From Flavobacteriales bacterium (GTDB lineage Bacteria; Bacteroidota; Bacteroidia; Flavobacteriales; BACL11): a stretch of DNA of 56,265 nt. The DNA lies in the NCBI GenBank assembly GCA_002696275.1, contig NZRO01000025.1, positions 172,670 through 228,934 on the forward strand, given 5' to 3'. The position numbers were made by a program, and so were the translations under genes. The notes beneath the pieces were generated by a model. The model was not told the DNA's origin, ran no database searches, and saw nothing but the letters and a program-made list of their open reading frames with translations. Positions 25,627-35,832 of this stretch are shown piece by piece. The number at the start of each line of letters is the position of its first letter. The stretch's first letter is position 1.

Positions 25627-27150
25627 TTACTCTTCGGTGCCTTTTTGATTTTCCGCTTTCATCTGAGGGAAAAACAACACATCTTGAATAGAATTAGAGT
25701 TTGTCATAATCATACTTAATCTATCAATACCTATTCCCAAACCAGCTGTTGGAGGCATTCCATACTCTATAGCTCTAAGGAAATCTTCATCTAATATCAT
25801 CGCCTCATCATCACCCCTTTTGCCTAGCTCTAATTGTTCTTCAAATCTAGCTCTTTGGTCAATTGGGTCATTTAACTCAGAAAAAGCGTTACAAATTTCC
25901 TTCCCATTACAAATAGCTTCAAAACGCTCTACTAATCCCTCGTGTTTTCTGTGTTTTTTTGCTAATGGAGACATTTCTACGGGATAGTCGGTAATAAAAG
26001 TTGGCTGAATTAATTGTCCTTCACACTTTTCCCCAAAAATTTCATCAATTAACTTCCCTCTTCCCATGCTTTTTTCTACATCAATTCCCAATTTTTTGGC
26101 GGTTTCCCTCAGTGTTGTTTCATCCATTTTAGAAATGTTGATACCTGTAAAATGTTCTATTGCTTCATACATTGTATATCTTTTCCAAGGCCTTTTGAAG
26201 TTGATTAGGTTTTCTCCTAACCGAACTTCTGTTTTCCCATGCAAATCCAATGCAATTTTTTCCACCATTTCTTCGACTAAATCCATCATCCATTCATAAT
26301 CTTTATATGCAACATACAATTCCATTTGAGTAAACTCTGGATTGTGAAAACGGCTCATACCCTCATTTCTAAAATCTTTTGAAAACTCATATACACCATC
26401 AAACCCTCCAACTACCAATCTTTTTAAATATAGTTCGTTAGCAATTCTTAAATACAAATCCATATCCAAAGTATTATGACGCGTTTTAAAGGGGCGCGCC
26501 GCAGCTCCCCCATAAATAGGTTGTAAAATTGGAGTTTCTACCTCTAAATAACCTTTATTATTTAAATAAGAACGCATAGAATTTGTAAGTTGTGTTCTTT
26601 TAACAAAAGCGTCTTTCACCTCCGGATTAACTACAAGATCAACATACCTTTGTCTATATCTCTTCTCTGGATCAGTAAAGGCGTCATGAACCTTTCCTTC
26701 TCCATCAATTTTAGGAAGAGGAAGGGGTTTTAGTGATTTTGTAAGTAGGGTCAACTCTTTTACTTTCACAGATATTTCTCCAACCTTTGTAGTAAAAACC
26801 TCTCCTTTTACCCCAATAATATCACCAATGTCAAGAAGTTTTTTGAAAACAGTATTGTATAAAGTTTTATCTTCTCCCTCGCATATTTCATCTCTATTTA
26901 CATAAATTTGAATTTTTCCGTCACTATCTTGAAGTTCAGCAAAAGAAGCTTTTCCCATTATTCTTCTGCTCATAATTCTGCCCGCCAGAATAACATTCAT
27001 TAACTCCCCATCCTTGTATTGTTCTTTAACTTGTGTTGACGAGGTGTTTACATTATACAATTCTGATGGGTAGGGGTTTATACCCAAATCTATCAATTTT
27101 TGCAAACTTTCTCTTCTTACTAATTCTTGTTCTGACAACTCTCTACTCAT
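25627..27150 (-). CDS. lysS: Lysine-tRNA ligase (class II)
   Basis: Charges tRNA-Lys. From [19 protein letters not shown] the protein has 507 residues: an N-terminal OB-fold anticodon-binding domain (about 55-160, [19 protein letters not shown]) and a class II core with motif 1 ([18 protein letters not shown]), motif 2 ([19 protein letters not shown]) and motif 3 ([17 protein letters not shown]). The open frame extends to a TTG at 27168, but that lies inside the TATCTTTG promoter box, so the ATG at 27150 is chosen. gpsA follows. Confidence 0.97.
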   Translation of the reverse strand: MSRELSEQELVRRESLQKLIDLGINPYPSELYNVNTSSTQVKEQYKDGELMNVILAGRIMSRRIMGKASFAELQDSDGKIQIYVNRDEICEGEDKTLYNTVFKKLLDIGDIIGVKGEVFTTKVGEISVKVKELTLLTKSLKPLPLPKIDGEGKVHDAFTDPEKRYRQRYVDLVVNPEVKDAFVKRTQLTNSMRSYLNNKGYLEVETPILQPIYGGAAARPFKTRHNTLDMDLYLRIANELYLKRLVVGGFDGVYEFSKDFRNEGMSRFHNPEFTQMELYVAYKDYEWMMDLVEEMVEKIALDLHGKTEVRLGENLINFKRPWKRYTMYEAIEHFTGINISKMDETTLRETAKKLGIDVEKSMGRGKLIDEIFGEKCEGQLIQPTFITDYPVEMSPLAKKHRKHEGLVERFEAICNGKEICNAFSELNDPIDQRARFEEQLELGKRGDDEAMILDEDFLRAIEYGMPPTAGLGIGIDRLSMIMTNSNSIQDVLFFPQMKAENQKGTEE

Positions 27151-27165
27151 TTGTAAATTTTTTTG

Positions 27166-27173
27166 CAAAGATA
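27166..27173 (-). promoter_or_regulatory. lysS -7 box TATCTTTG
   Basis: Exact TAnnTTTG match on the minus strand, 15 bases before the lysS ATG at 27150. It excludes the upstream TTG start. No good TTG element was seen. Confidence 0.55.
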
Positions 27174-27233
27174 GGAATTCTTTTATCCTAATATTTTGTA
27201 ATTTCGGCTTCTTTACAAAAACATATTTATAAA

Positions 27234-28223
27234 ATGAAAATGAAGGACTATATTAGTGATTTTACCAATCATTTAACAGAAGCAATGGAGATAGGAGGCT
27301 CCTCCGAGTTTGTTAATAAAGATAAGAAATTTAAAAATATTTTAATCTGTGGCTTAGGAGGCTCTGGTATTGGAGGGACTATTTTAAATGATATTGTTTC
27401 TCTTGATATAGACATTCCAATTTCATCTACAAAGGATTACAGCATACCTAATTTTGTAAATGAGAATACCTTAGTTATCGCGTCATCATATTCAGGAAAT
27501 ACAGAGGAAACTATTTCCGCGTTACAAAAATGTATAGAAAGAAATGCTGAAATTTGTATTATAACCTCTGGAGGAAAATTAAAGGACATAGCCATCAAAA
27601 ATAATTTTAATCATATCATTATACCCGGAGACCACCCACCTAGAGCTATGTTTGGATACGCCTTTACAGAGCTTTTTTATGCGTTGAATTTTTATGGTAT
27701 TATAGACAATTCTTTTCAAAGTGATTTCAAAAAGGCTATTCAAGTCTTAAACATAGAAAAACAAGAGATACAAAAACAAGCGATTTCATTAGCAGAAAAA
27801 ATGTATAAACACACACCGGTAATTTATGTCTCCAAAGGTTTTGAGGGAGTGGCGGTTCGTTTTAGACAGCAATTAAATGAAAATAGTAAAATGTTGGGTT
27901 GGCATAATGTAGTTCCTGAGATGAATCACAATGAACTTCTAGGTTGGAGAACAAATGTGAAAAACTTAGCGGTTATTTACTTCCGCAATAAGTCGGACTT
28001 CAAAAGAAATCAAGTTAGAATGGACATTAATAAAAAGATTATTTCTAAATATACATCAAACATTTCTGAGGTATGGAGTGTTGGAGATTCCGTTATTGAA
28101 AACACATTATATCATATTAATCTAGGAGACTGGATAAGTTGGTATTTATCAGAAATGAATAATGTTGATGCAATTGAAATTGATGTAATTAACTATTTAA
28201 AAGGTGAATTAGAAAAAATTTAA
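27234..28223 (+). CDS. Bifunctional phosphoglucose/phosphomannose isomerase
   Basis: Interconverts glucose 6-phosphate or mannose 6-phosphate with fructose 6-phosphate. The 329 residues form two SIS domains: [14 protein letters not shown] (phosphate loop), [15 protein letters not shown] (second phosphate motif), and the C-terminal domain PGI/PMI region [18 protein letters not shown] with catalytic Glu and His. The type found in Bacteroidetes and archaea is of this length. A second ATG two codons in is an alternative start. The stop shares one base with the lipB start. Confidence 0.92.
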   Translation: MKMKDYISDFTNHLTEAMEIGGSSEFVNKDKKFKNILICGLGGSGIGGTILNDIVSLDIDIPISSTKDYSIPNFVNENTLVIASSYSGNTEETISALQKCIERNAEICIITSGGKLKDIAIKNNFNHIIIPGDHPPRAMFGYAFTELFYALNFYGIIDNSFQSDFKKAIQVLNIEKQEIQKQAISLAEKMYKHTPVIYVSKGFEGVAVRFRQQLNENSKMLGWHNVVPEMNHNELLGWRTNVKNLAVIYFRNKSDFKRNQVRMDINKKIISKYTSNISEVWSVGDSVIENTLYHINLGDWISWYLSEMNNVDAIEIDVINYLKGELEKI

Positions 28224-28918
28224 TGAACAAAAAAGTAATATTTAAAGATTTAGGACTGATAGATTATAAAAAATGCTGGGATTATCAGGAGGAAATTTTT
28301 GCAAAAACTATTGAAATAAAAACTAAAAATAGAAAATCAAACAGATCTGTTGAAACCAAAAACACTCTTATTTTTTGTGAACACCCCCATGTGTATACAC
28401 TAGGTAAAAGTGGTGATGAAAATAATTTATTAGTAAATGCAGAATATTTAAAAAAAGTGGGAGCTTCATTTTATAAAATTAACCGAGGAGGAGATGTTAC
28501 TTATCACGGCCCAGGACAAATTGTCGGTTATCCAATTTTAGATTTAGAAAATTTTTTTACCGATATTCATAAATATCTTAGGCTATTAGAGGAGGCGGTA
28601 ATTCTTACTTTAAAAGAATATGGATTAAATGGAGAGAGATCTGAGGGCGAAACCGGCGTATGGCTTGATGTTGGCTCTAGTAAAGCAAGAAAAATTTGTG
28701 CTCTTGGAGTAAAAACAAGTAGATGGGTTAGTATGCACGGCTTTGCATTTAATGTTAATTCAGATTTATCTTATTTTGGAAATATTGTTCCATGCGGAAT
28801 CGTTGATAAACAAGTTACTTCTTTACAAAAAGAACTAAATAAAGAGATGGACATGCGGGAGGCAAAGAACAAACTTAAAATACATTTAGTTAATCTATTT
28901 GAAATGGAGTTGGTTTGA
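28223..28918 (+). CDS. lipB: Octanoyl-(ACP) protein transferase LipB
   Basis: Moves octanoyl groups from ACP to lipoyl domains, the first step of lipoate assembly. The 231 residues carry the family signatures RGGDVTYHGPGQIVGYPI, the catalytic Cys in VPCGIVDKQVTSL, and the Lys-containing ARKICALGVKTSRW. It overlaps the preceding isomerase gene by one base, and nearby lysS is a common neighbour in this phylum. Confidence 0.96.
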   Translation: MNKKVIFKDLGLIDYKKCWDYQEEIFAKTIEIKTKNRKSNRSVETKNTLIFCEHPHVYTLGKSGDENNLLVNAEYLKKVGASFYKINRGGDVTYHGPGQIVGYPILDLENFFTDIHKYLRLLEEAVILTLKEYGLNGERSEGETGVWLDVGSSKARKICALGVKTSRWVSMHGFAFNVNSDLSYFGNIVPCGIVDKQVTSLQKELNKEMDMREAKNKLKIHLVNLFEMELV

Positions 28919-28946
28919 TTTAAAAAATCACTAAAATACTGGTTTT

Positions 28947-28954
28947 TAAATTTG
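28947..28954 (+). promoter_or_regulatory. -7 box TAAATTTG before a secreted unknown
   Basis: Exact TAnnTTTG match in the gap after lipB, 41 bases before the ATG of the 341-residue secreted protein. The TTG element is not evident. Confidence 0.4.
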
Positions 28955-28995
28955 TAGACATCTCTTTAAAAATGTATAACTAAAACCTATATACG

Positions 28996-30021
28996 ATGAA
29001 AAATCTGATTAAAATTATAATTCTATTATTAATATTTAATAATTTACAAACTCAAAAAACACTAACAGACAATTCAGAGTTAATTATTAAACTTAAAGAT
29101 TTGTACTTTAGTCACGAAATTAATAGAGGAATAGACGAGCAAAAAGAGCTTCTTATGTTGGGCTTCATGCATAATGAAGATGCAGATGAAGATGAGATAA
29201 AACAAAGTTTTCAATCATACACAGACTATTGTCAATCCATTAAAACTGAGGTTATTAAAGACGACTCTCTTAGGTATTATTTACAAAATTATATAAATCT
29301 GTTGATAGAGCTGAATATATCAATTGTTGATAAATCTAAAGATAGTAATCATGTTAATAAAGCAACACAAAATTTTTATAAGAAAAGAGATCAATATCAC
29401 TCCTTCGTTAGTAGAGAGTATGCCACTCAAAAATTTATTAAAATTAGTGAAGATTATTATTGGGAAAGGATTGATAAGAATAATTATACCTCTGCAAAAG
29501 AATATTTAATTTATGATAGTCTAAAAACAACTAATGTTAAAAATGCGGTTAAATTTTTGGATTCAATCTCACTCATTACTTCAGATTTTCAAGAATACTC
29601 CATTTATCAAATTGAAATTGCTGACCAACAGATTATTAATGGTGATGAATTTAGTGTAGATGAAGACGGTTTGTTAATTGGAGAAAAAGTTGCTTTAGAA
29701 AAATATTTAGAATTATTAGAAAAGAAAGAGTATTCTTTATACTTGTTTGAAGCTTGGAGAAAGTGGAGAAGCGTGTATCAATATCAAAATGGATCTTCAA
29801 AGTTTTCATTTATTAATAATGATTTGTACAATAATAAAAGGAAAGAAATTTCATTTTTTATTTTAGATTTTATTAAGAATAATCCACAAGATGATTTAGC
29901 AATAAACCAATTTTTATTGTTTGCTACTCAAGAAAACATATTAAGATTTGGGCCATATGATTATGGCAATCAAAATGCATTAGAAATGTATAATTTGTTC
30001 CCAGAAAAATATAATTTTTAA
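28996..30021 (+). CDS. Secreted hypothetical protein, helical
   Basis: A 341-residue protein not recognised. The start MKNLIKIIILLLIFNNLQTQ is a signal peptide without a lipobox Cys, so a periplasmic or secreted location is likely. The mature part is charged, rich in Lys, Glu and Tyr, and probably all-helical, with no Cys-rich or enzyme motif. It falls between lipB and a PolB-like exonuclease, sharing one base with the exonuclease start, so the two are translationally coupled. It uses very AT-rich codons. Confidence 0.75.
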   Translation: MKNLIKIIILLLIFNNLQTQKTLTDNSELIIKLKDLYFSHEINRGIDEQKELLMLGFMHNEDADEDEIKQSFQSYTDYCQSIKTEVIKDDSLRYYLQNYINLLIELNISIVDKSKDSNHVNKATQNFYKKRDQYHSFVSREYATQKFIKISEDYYWERIDKNNYTSAKEYLIYDSLKTTNVKNAVKFLDSISLITSDFQEYSIYQIEIADQQIINGDEFSVDEDGLLIGEKVALEKYLELLEKKEYSLYLFEAWRKWRSVYQYQNGSSKFSFINNDLYNNKRKEISFFILDFIKNNPQDDLAINQFLLFATQENILRFGPYDYGNQNALEMYNLFPEKYNF

Positions 30022-30740
30022 TGTTATCTAATTTAAAACTAAGTAAAGTCCTTTTTCTAGATATAGAAACTGTTCCTATAAAATATAATTTTAAAGAACT
30101 TTCTCCGGTCTTTCAAAAGCTTTGGGAAGAAAAAACAGCCTGGCAAAGAAAGGAGGAATTCACAGCTTCTGAATTTTATAAAAAGAAGGCGGGTGTGATG
30201 GCAGAATTTTCAAAAGTAGTTTGTATATCTGTTGGATACTTATTTACAGTAAAAGAAGAAAATCACCTTCGAATCAAATCATTTTATGGAGACGAAGAAA
30301 AAGAATTGTTATCTGAATTTATACTTCTCTTGAACAAAGAGTTTAACTCAAAAGGACATCGGTTATGTGCCCATAACGGTAGGGAATTTGATTTTCCTTT
30401 TTTATCAAGAAGGATATTAATAAACGATTTAAAACTTCCAAAAATTTTAGATATTGCGGGTAAAAAACCATGGGAGTTAAATCATTTAGACACAATGGAT
30501 TTGTGGAGGTTTGGAGATTACAAAAATTACACCTCTATAAAATTACTTTCAGAACTTTTTAATATACCAACACCAAAGGATGATATTGATGGAAGTCAAG
30601 TTTCTAGAGTATATTGGGAAGAAAAAGATTTGGAAAGAATAAAAATTTATTGTCAAAAAGACACTATTACTGTCGCGCAGTTACTTTTAAAATACAAAGG
30701 AGAAGACCTTATAAAAGAAGAAAACATTGAGTTTGTATAA
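30021..30740 (+). CDS. Predicted PolB-like 3'-5' exonuclease
   Basis: DnaQ-fold exonuclease of the PolB-like type, 239 residues. Visible catalytic carboxylates are in LFLDIETVP (ExoI, Asp and Glu, residues 11-18), AHNGREFDFPFLSRR (ExoII, Asp) and YCQKDTITVAQLLL (ExoIII, Asp). It acts on DNA or RNA ends in the cytoplasm; the physiological substrate is unknown. It is coupled to the upstream secreted protein by a one-base overlap, and an ABC ATPase follows after 44 bases. Confidence 0.88.
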   Translation: MLSNLKLSKVLFLDIETVPIKYNFKELSPVFQKLWEEKTAWQRKEEFTASEFYKKKAGVMAEFSKVVCISVGYLFTVKEENHLRIKSFYGDEEKELLSEFILLLNKEFNSKGHRLCAHNGREFDFPFLSRRILINDLKLPKILDIAGKKPWELNHLDTMDLWRFGDYKNYTSIKLLSELFNIPTPKDDIDGSQVSRVYWEEKDLERIKIYCQKDTITVAQLLLKYKGEDLIKEENIEFV

Positions 30741-30784
30741 CTGAGAAAGAAAAACTATTTTTATACGCTTAAAATCTAAATATA

Positions 30785-32584
30785 ATGGGAAAGAAATTAT
30801 TGGAGTTTAAAAACTTGGTAACTGAGTTTAAAACTGAAGGAAAATCGGTAAAAGCGGTAAAGGGTGTTAGTTTCACATTAAACAAGGGTGAAACTATTGG
30901 AATTGTTGGAGAATCAGGTTCTGGTAAATCTGTTACTTCTCTATCGGCTATGAGATTAATTCCCAATCCTCCAGGAGAAATTACAGGCGGAGAAATTATT
31001 TTCCATAAAAATGATGGCTCAGAAATAGATTTACTGTCTATTTCAGAAGAAGAAATGAGATCATACAGGGGAAACGATATTGCAATGATTTTCCAAGAGC
31101 CAATGACCTCTTTAAATCCAGTGTTTACATGTGGAGATCAGGTAGTAGAAGCAATTATACTTCATCAAAAAGTAAGCAAAAAAGAAGCAAAAGAAATTAC
31201 TATTAAATTATTTGAAGAGGTTCAGCTTCCTGATCCTGAAAGAATTTACTCAACTTACCCGCACCAAATTTCTGGAGGACAAAAACAAAGAGTAATGATC
31301 GCTATGGCCATGAGCTGTCAACCATCGGTGTTAATTGCAGACGAGCCAACTACTGCATTAGATGTAACAGTTCAAAAAACAATTTTGGAGCTGATGCAAA
31401 AACTTCAAAAGGAAAGAGACATGGGAATTATGTTTATTACACATGATTTAGGAGTTATTGCAGAACTAGCAGATAAGGTCGTAGTGATGTATAAAGGAGA
31501 TATTGTGGAGCAAGGAAATGTTTGGGACATCTTTACTAATCCACAACACCCTTATACAAAAGGGTTATTAGCTTGTCGCCCTCCTTTAGACAAAAGATAT
31601 ACTTTCTTACCAACGGTCTCTGATTTCATGAAAGTAGATGAGAATGGTATTATTATTGATAACGGTATCTCCGTATCGGAATTTACAAAAGATTTAGCTA
31701 TTCCAGATAGTGATAGAAAAGATAAACAAGAGAAATTATTTGCAAAAGAACCAATTTTACAGGTAACGAATTTAAAAACACATTTTGCTATTAGAAATGG
31801 ATTTTTTGGGGGGGTTACGGGATATGTTAAAGCTGTAGATGATGTTACTTTTGATGTATATCCCGGAGAAACCCTAGGTCTCGTTGGAGAAAGTGGTTGT
31901 GGCAAAACAACTACTGGAAGAACTATTTTAAGGTTGGAGGAGCCTACTGATGGACAAATGATTTACAAGGGTAATGATATCGCTAAAATGAACGCGGAAG
32001 AATTAAGATCATTTCGTAAAGAAGTACAAATTATCTTTCAAGATCCATACTCTTCTTTAAATCCCAGGATGACTATTGGTAACGCAATAATGGAGCCTAT
32101 GCAAGTTCATAGTATTTTAAAAAATGATGAGCAGAGAAAAAAGAGAGTGGAAGAACTTTTAGAACGAGTAAGTCTTGACCCCTCACATTTTTATAGATAT
32201 CCACACGAATTTTCTGGAGGACAAAGGCAAAGAATTGGTATTGCTAGAGCTTTAGCAGTAAATCCTAAATTTATTATTTGTGATGAATCTGTTTCAGCAT
32301 TAGATGTTTCGGTACAAGCTCAAGTTTTAAATTTGTTAAATGAGTTAAAGGAAGAATTTGGATTGACTTATATTTTCATATCTCACGACCTTTCTGTAGT
32401 AAAATATATGAGTGATAGAATGGTAGTAATGCAAGAGGGTAAGATTGAAGAAATGGGCGATGCGGATCAGATTTACAACAAACCAGAGACGCCTTACACT
32501 CAAAAATTGATTGATGCAATTCCAGAAGGAAAACTAGAAGATATTAAAAAACACCTAGAAGATAAGGGGGTTAAAGTAAGTTAA
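30785..32584 (+). CDS. Fused dipeptide-type ABC transporter ATPase
   Basis: Two nucleotide-binding domains in one chain of 599 residues, the DppD-DppF/GsiA/YejF arrangement that powers peptide uptake. Domain 1 has Walker A GESGSGKS (about 43-50), signature [11 protein letters not shown] and Walker [12 protein letters not shown]; domain 2 has [20 protein letters not shown] and [12 protein letters not shown]. Each ends with the oligopeptide-type tail ([27 protein letters not shown]). No permease or binding-protein gene is adjacent, so those must be elsewhere. Confidence 0.94.
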   Translation: MGKKLLEFKNLVTEFKTEGKSVKAVKGVSFTLNKGETIGIVGESGSGKSVTSLSAMRLIPNPPGEITGGEIIFHKNDGSEIDLLSISEEEMRSYRGNDIAMIFQEPMTSLNPVFTCGDQVVEAIILHQKVSKKEAKEITIKLFEEVQLPDPERIYSTYPHQISGGQKQRVMIAMAMSCQPSVLIADEPTTALDVTVQKTILELMQKLQKERDMGIMFITHDLGVIAELADKVVVMYKGDIVEQGNVWDIFTNPQHPYTKGLLACRPPLDKRYTFLPTVSDFMKVDENGIIIDNGISVSEFTKDLAIPDSDRKDKQEKLFAKEPILQVTNLKTHFAIRNGFFGGVTGYVKAVDDVTFDVYPGETLGLVGESGCGKTTTGRTILRLEEPTDGQMIYKGNDIAKMNAEELRSFRKEVQIIFQDPYSSLNPRMTIGNAIMEPMQVHSILKNDEQRKKRVEELLERVSLDPSHFYRYPHEFSGGQRQRIGIARALAVNPKFIICDESVSALDVSVQAQVLNLLNELKEEFGLTYIFISHDLSVVKYMSDRMVVMQEGKIEEMGDADQIYNKPETPYTQKLIDAIPEGKLEDIKKHLEDKGVKVS

Positions 32585-32644
32585 ATTATGAAAAAAGTAT
32601 TATTATTTTTGGTAGGATCAATAGACTTATTTTCATAGGTTATT

Positions 32645-33850
32645 ATGAAAACCGCAATAATTGGTGGTGGAGCATCGGGTTTTTTTGCAGCAATAAACAC
32701 AAAAGAAAATTTCCCAAACTCGGAAGTTTCTATTTTTGAGAAATCAAGCAAATTACTATCGAAAGTCTTAGTTTCTGGAGGGGGAAGATGTAATGTTACT
32801 AACTCCGAAAACTCTATTTCTAACTTTTCAAAATCTTATCCCAGAGGAGAGAATCATCTTAAAAAATTATTTGGTAGGTTCAATAATCAGAATACTATAG
32901 AGTGGTTTGAAAACAGAGGGGTCGAAATTGTTGCTGAAGAAGATGGAAGAATGTTTCCAAAATCAAATACATCCCAAACTATTTACGATTTGTTTATTTC
33001 TGAATCTAAAAACTTAGGGGTGAGGGTAAATCTAAAATCATCTGTAACTTCATTAATACAAGAGGGTGAAAAAATAAGTGTTCAAGTAAATGGACAGAAA
33101 TTATTGTTTGATAAAGTAATAGTGTGTACAGGAGGTTCACCTAAATTAGAAGGTTTTGATTGGTTAAAAATATTAGACCATAAAATAGAGTCACCAGTAC
33201 CCTCTTTATTTACTTTTAATATTCCGAACGAAAAGATAACACAACTGATGGGACTTTCTGTTCCAAGTGCATTGGTATCAATTGAAGGAACAAAACTTAG
33301 AAGCACGGGTCCGTTATTAATAACCCATTGGGGATTCAGTGGTCCGGCAGTTTTAAAACTATCTTCCTTTGGAGCTAGAAATCTTTCTGATAAAAACTAT
33401 AATTTTAGGATGGGTATATCTTGGTGTGGAGAAAATAATTTTGAAAAAGTAAAAGAGGAAATACAGAGTATAATCAATACCAATCAGAAGAAAAAACTAT
33501 TTAAAATACGCCCATATAACTTTCCGAAAAGACTATGGTCTTATTTGCTAGAAAGGTCAGATTTATCAGCAGAGAAACCTTATTCGGAATTAGGAACAAA
33601 ACAGTTAAATAAATTAGTCCAGATTATTTGTAATGATAGTTATGTAGTTAGTGGAAAAACTACTTATAAAGAAGAATTTGTCACATGTGGTGGCATTAAT
33701 TTGGAAAGTATAAACTTTAAAACTATGGAGAGTAAACACATAAAAAACCTTTACTTTGCGGGAGAAATACTTGATATAGATGGCATAACAGGAGGTTTTA
33801 ATTTTCAATCAGCTTGGACTACGGCTTTTATTGCCTCAAAACTAAATTAA
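32645..33850 (+). CDS. HI0933/YhiN-like flavoprotein
   Basis: NAD(P)/FAD-dependent oxidoreductase of the HI0933 family, 401 residues. It begins with the FAD dinucleotide motif AIIGGGASGFFAAIN, followed by SKVLVSGGGRCNVTNSE, the HWGFSGPAVLKLS insert and a closing FAD loop LYFAGEILDIDGITGGFNFQ (split 14 and 6). The family is widespread but has no firmly established reaction. The stop overlaps the rluF ATG by one base. A 16-codon ORF lies in the gap before it. Confidence 0.9.
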   Translation: MKTAIIGGGASGFFAAINTKENFPNSEVSIFEKSSKLLSKVLVSGGGRCNVTNSENSISNFSKSYPRGENHLKKLFGRFNNQNTIEWFENRGVEIVAEEDGRMFPKSNTSQTIYDLFISESKNLGVRVNLKSSVTSLIQEGEKISVQVNGQKLLFDKVIVCTGGSPKLEGFDWLKILDHKIESPVPSLFTFNIPNEKITQLMGLSVPSALVSIEGTKLRSTGPLLITHWGFSGPAVLKLSSFGARNLSDKNYNFRMGISWCGENNFEKVKEEIQSIINTNQKKKLFKIRPYNFPKRLWSYLLERSDLSAEKPYSELGTKQLNKLVQIICNDSYVVSGKTTYKEEFVTCGGINLESINFKTMESKHIKNLYFAGEILDIDGITGGFNFQSAWTTAFIASKLN

Positions 33851-34593
33851 TGACCGAGGCAAAACTTACTAGAATAAATAAATTTCTTTCAGAAATTGGA
33901 TACTGTTCCCGAAGGGCAGCAGACAAACTAATAGAGCAAGGAAGGGTAAAAATAAACGGAGAAGTTCCATTGATGGGAACAAAAATTTCTGATGTGGACG
34001 AAGTAAGTGTAAATGGAAAAATAGTACACAGGCCCAAAAAGAAAAAGATGGTCTATATCGCCTTTAATAAACCCAGGGGGATTGTTTGTACTACTGATCA
34101 GATAAGAGAGAAAGACAATATAATTGATTATATCAACTATCCCACAAGGATATTCCCTATTGGAAGACTAGACAAACCCTCAGAAGGATTAATTTTCCTA
34201 ACTAATGATGGAGATATTGTAAACAAGATCTTAAGAGCTAGAAACAATCATGAAAAAGAGTATGAAGTTTGTGTTGACAAACCTGTAACAAAAGAATTTG
34301 TAGAGTCCATGCAAAATGGAGTTCCTATTTTAGAAACGATTACCAAAAAATGTAAAGTGAAACAAACAGGTAAAAAGACTTTTAAAATTATCTTAACCCA
34401 AGGTTTAAACCGTCAAATTCGTAGGATGTGCGAATATTTAGGTTACGAGGTAAAGAAGTTAAAAAGAGTCAGGATTATGAATATAAACTTAGATGTAAAA
34501 TTAGGACAATATAGAGATTTTACACCTTCAGAGTTAAACACACTAAACCAACTCCTGACCAACTCTTCTAAAACTTTTGATAAGGATTTATAA
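33850..34593 (+). CDS. rluF: 23S rRNA pseudouridine synthase (RluF-like)
   Basis: Isomerises a uridine in rRNA, probably 23S. From MTEAKLTRINKFL the protein has 247 residues: an N-terminal S4 domain (INKFLSEIGYCSRRAADKLI) and the RsuA/RluB-E-F catalytic core with GRLDKPSEGLIFLTNDGD (catalytic Asp). The end NRQIRRMCEYLGYEVKKL resembles RluF more than RluB. An upstream TTG in the open frame lies inside the flavoprotein gene and is rejected. The 3' end overlaps the convergent DUF3050 gene by six bases. Confidence 0.9.
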   Translation: MTEAKLTRINKFLSEIGYCSRRAADKLIEQGRVKINGEVPLMGTKISDVDEVSVNGKIVHRPKKKKMVYIAFNKPRGIVCTTDQIREKDNIIDYINYPTRIFPIGRLDKPSEGLIFLTNDGDIVNKILRARNNHEKEYEVCVDKPVTKEFVESMQNGVPILETITKKCKVKQTGKKTFKIILTQGLNRQIRRMCEYLGYEVKKLKRVRIMNINLDVKLGQYRDFTPSELNTLNQLLTNSSKTFDKDL

Positions 34594-35325
34594 TTTTTCT
34601 ACAACAATGTCCCACAAATTTTTACGAGCAATTAAGGAACAGATAGCTGTTTCTTCAACTTCCTTCCATTTCTTTTCATCCTCTTCACATAAATCAGAAA
34701 TAAGCTGTAAAGCAAGCGGCCCGTGTTCTCCGCCATCTAATTCAATATGTCTTTCTAGATAGTACATAAACTTATCTAGTTTATTATCGGAATTATATTC
34801 CTCTACAATAGCGGTAAACATATCTGGGATTAAATCTTCCCTGCCAAATGTAAAAGCAGAAGCAATTTTATGGGGCTCACCGCTATTTATGACATCAAAA
34901 GTAGATTTTAAAAAACCATTTATTCCTTCGCTTACATATGGAATATTATTTTTAGAAACATCTGATACAAAACACTCAATAGGACCTGTGTTCGCTCCTG
35001 ATTGTTTCATAGCGTCTAAATACATTTCATAGTGTGAAGATGGGTTTCCGTCCGCGTCTAAATCACTTTCCTCTTCCAAAACAATAGAGTTTATCAGCCT
35101 TCTTATTTGTGTGTCCCCAACAGGCTTCCAGGGTGCTGAGGTACAGGTAAGTATAGATTGTAGAGCTTTCAATAATGACATAAAGTCCCAAACAGCATAC
35201 ACATGATGCTCCATTAAAACAGCAATATCTTCTACACTATTCATTTTTTTATATAACGCGTGATTTACAATTTCCTCTTTATAGGGTTGAATATTTTTAT
35301 TTATTTCTAAAATTCTAGGATTCAT
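34588..35325 (-). CDS. DUF3050 protein, possible heme-oxygenase-like diiron enzyme
   Basis: A 245-residue, all-helical cytoplasmic protein of the DUF3050 family. Potential metal ligands occur in helices in the order expected for heme-oxygenase-like diiron oxidases: E39-H40-H41 (LMEHHVYAVWDFM), E84-86 with H98 and E100 (SSHYEMYLD), E163 (FGRED), and H193, D197, H201 (ERHIELDGGEHG). Its function is unknown. It is the last gene of the leftward Suf operon, overlapping the DUF2480 gene by four bases, which hints at a link to iron handling. The diiron idea is an inference from the residue pattern only. Confidence 0.85.
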   Translation of the reverse strand: MNPRILEINKNIQPYKEEIVNHALYKKMNSVEDIAVLMEHHVYAVWDFMSLLKALQSILTCTSAPWKPVGDTQIRRLINSIVLEEESDLDADGNPSSHYEMYLDAMKQSGANTGPIECFVSDVSKNNIPYVSEGINGFLKSTFDVINSGEPHKIASAFTFGREDLIPDMFTAIVEEYNSDNKLDKFMYYLERHIELDGGEHGPLALQLISDLCEEDEKKWKEVEETAICSLIARKNLWDIVVEKL

Positions 35326-35831
35326 TTTTTCTTTTTATATACAGGAACAGCCGAGCAGGCTTCTCCAAACATTAAACTACTAACACTATTCTGCAATTTT
35401 TGTGTAATTGCTACATATAACGACTCACTTAAAGGGATATTGCTACAACCCTTTACAATTACCTTTTTTTCTTTAAATCTTTTAGAATCTATATCGAAAA
35501 TATTTTTTAATAAGATTTTTTGAAAAACCTCTTCTTTAGTTCCAAAGTAAAGGTTTGAACAAATAGGGATTAAATAAGATGAAACTAACATGTAAGCCCA
35601 CATGGGAATAACAGCTTCTGCACTACAATAAAGAGCTACTGTACCCCCTTTATATCTTGAAAAATCAAACCCTTTTAAGCAAGATCGAAAGTCTTTTTCT
35701 TTTAAAATAATTCCTTCAAACAACAAATCTTTAACATCAAAAATTAGTATATTTTCTTTAGGAGCGTAGTCCGAAAGATCAATAGTAATTAACTTGCTGT
35801 TAGCTACTCTGTTTACAATTTCTTTACTCAT
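35322..35831 (-). CDS. DUF2480-family protein
   Basis: A 169-residue cytoplasmic protein of a Bacteroidetes family of unknown role. It begins EIVNRVANSKLITIDLSDY and includes FEGIILKEKDFR, DFSRYKGGTVALYCSAEAVIP (split at 12 and 9) and VIVKGCSNIPL. Two conserved-looking Cys are present in the last regions. It sits one base downstream of the sufT gene and overlaps the DUF3050 gene, so it is cotranscribed with the Suf cluster. A role in iron-sulfur assembly is plausible by context but not shown. Confidence 0.85.
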   Translation of the reverse strand: MSKEIVNRVANSKLITIDLSDYAPKENILIFDVKDLLFEGIILKEKDFRSCLKGFDFSRYKGGTVALYCSAEAVIPMWAYMLVSSYLIPICSNLYFGTKEEVFQKILLKNIFDIDSKRFKEKKVIVKGCSNIPLSESLYVAITQKLQNSVSSLMFGEACSAVPVYKKKK

Positions 35832-35832
35832 T

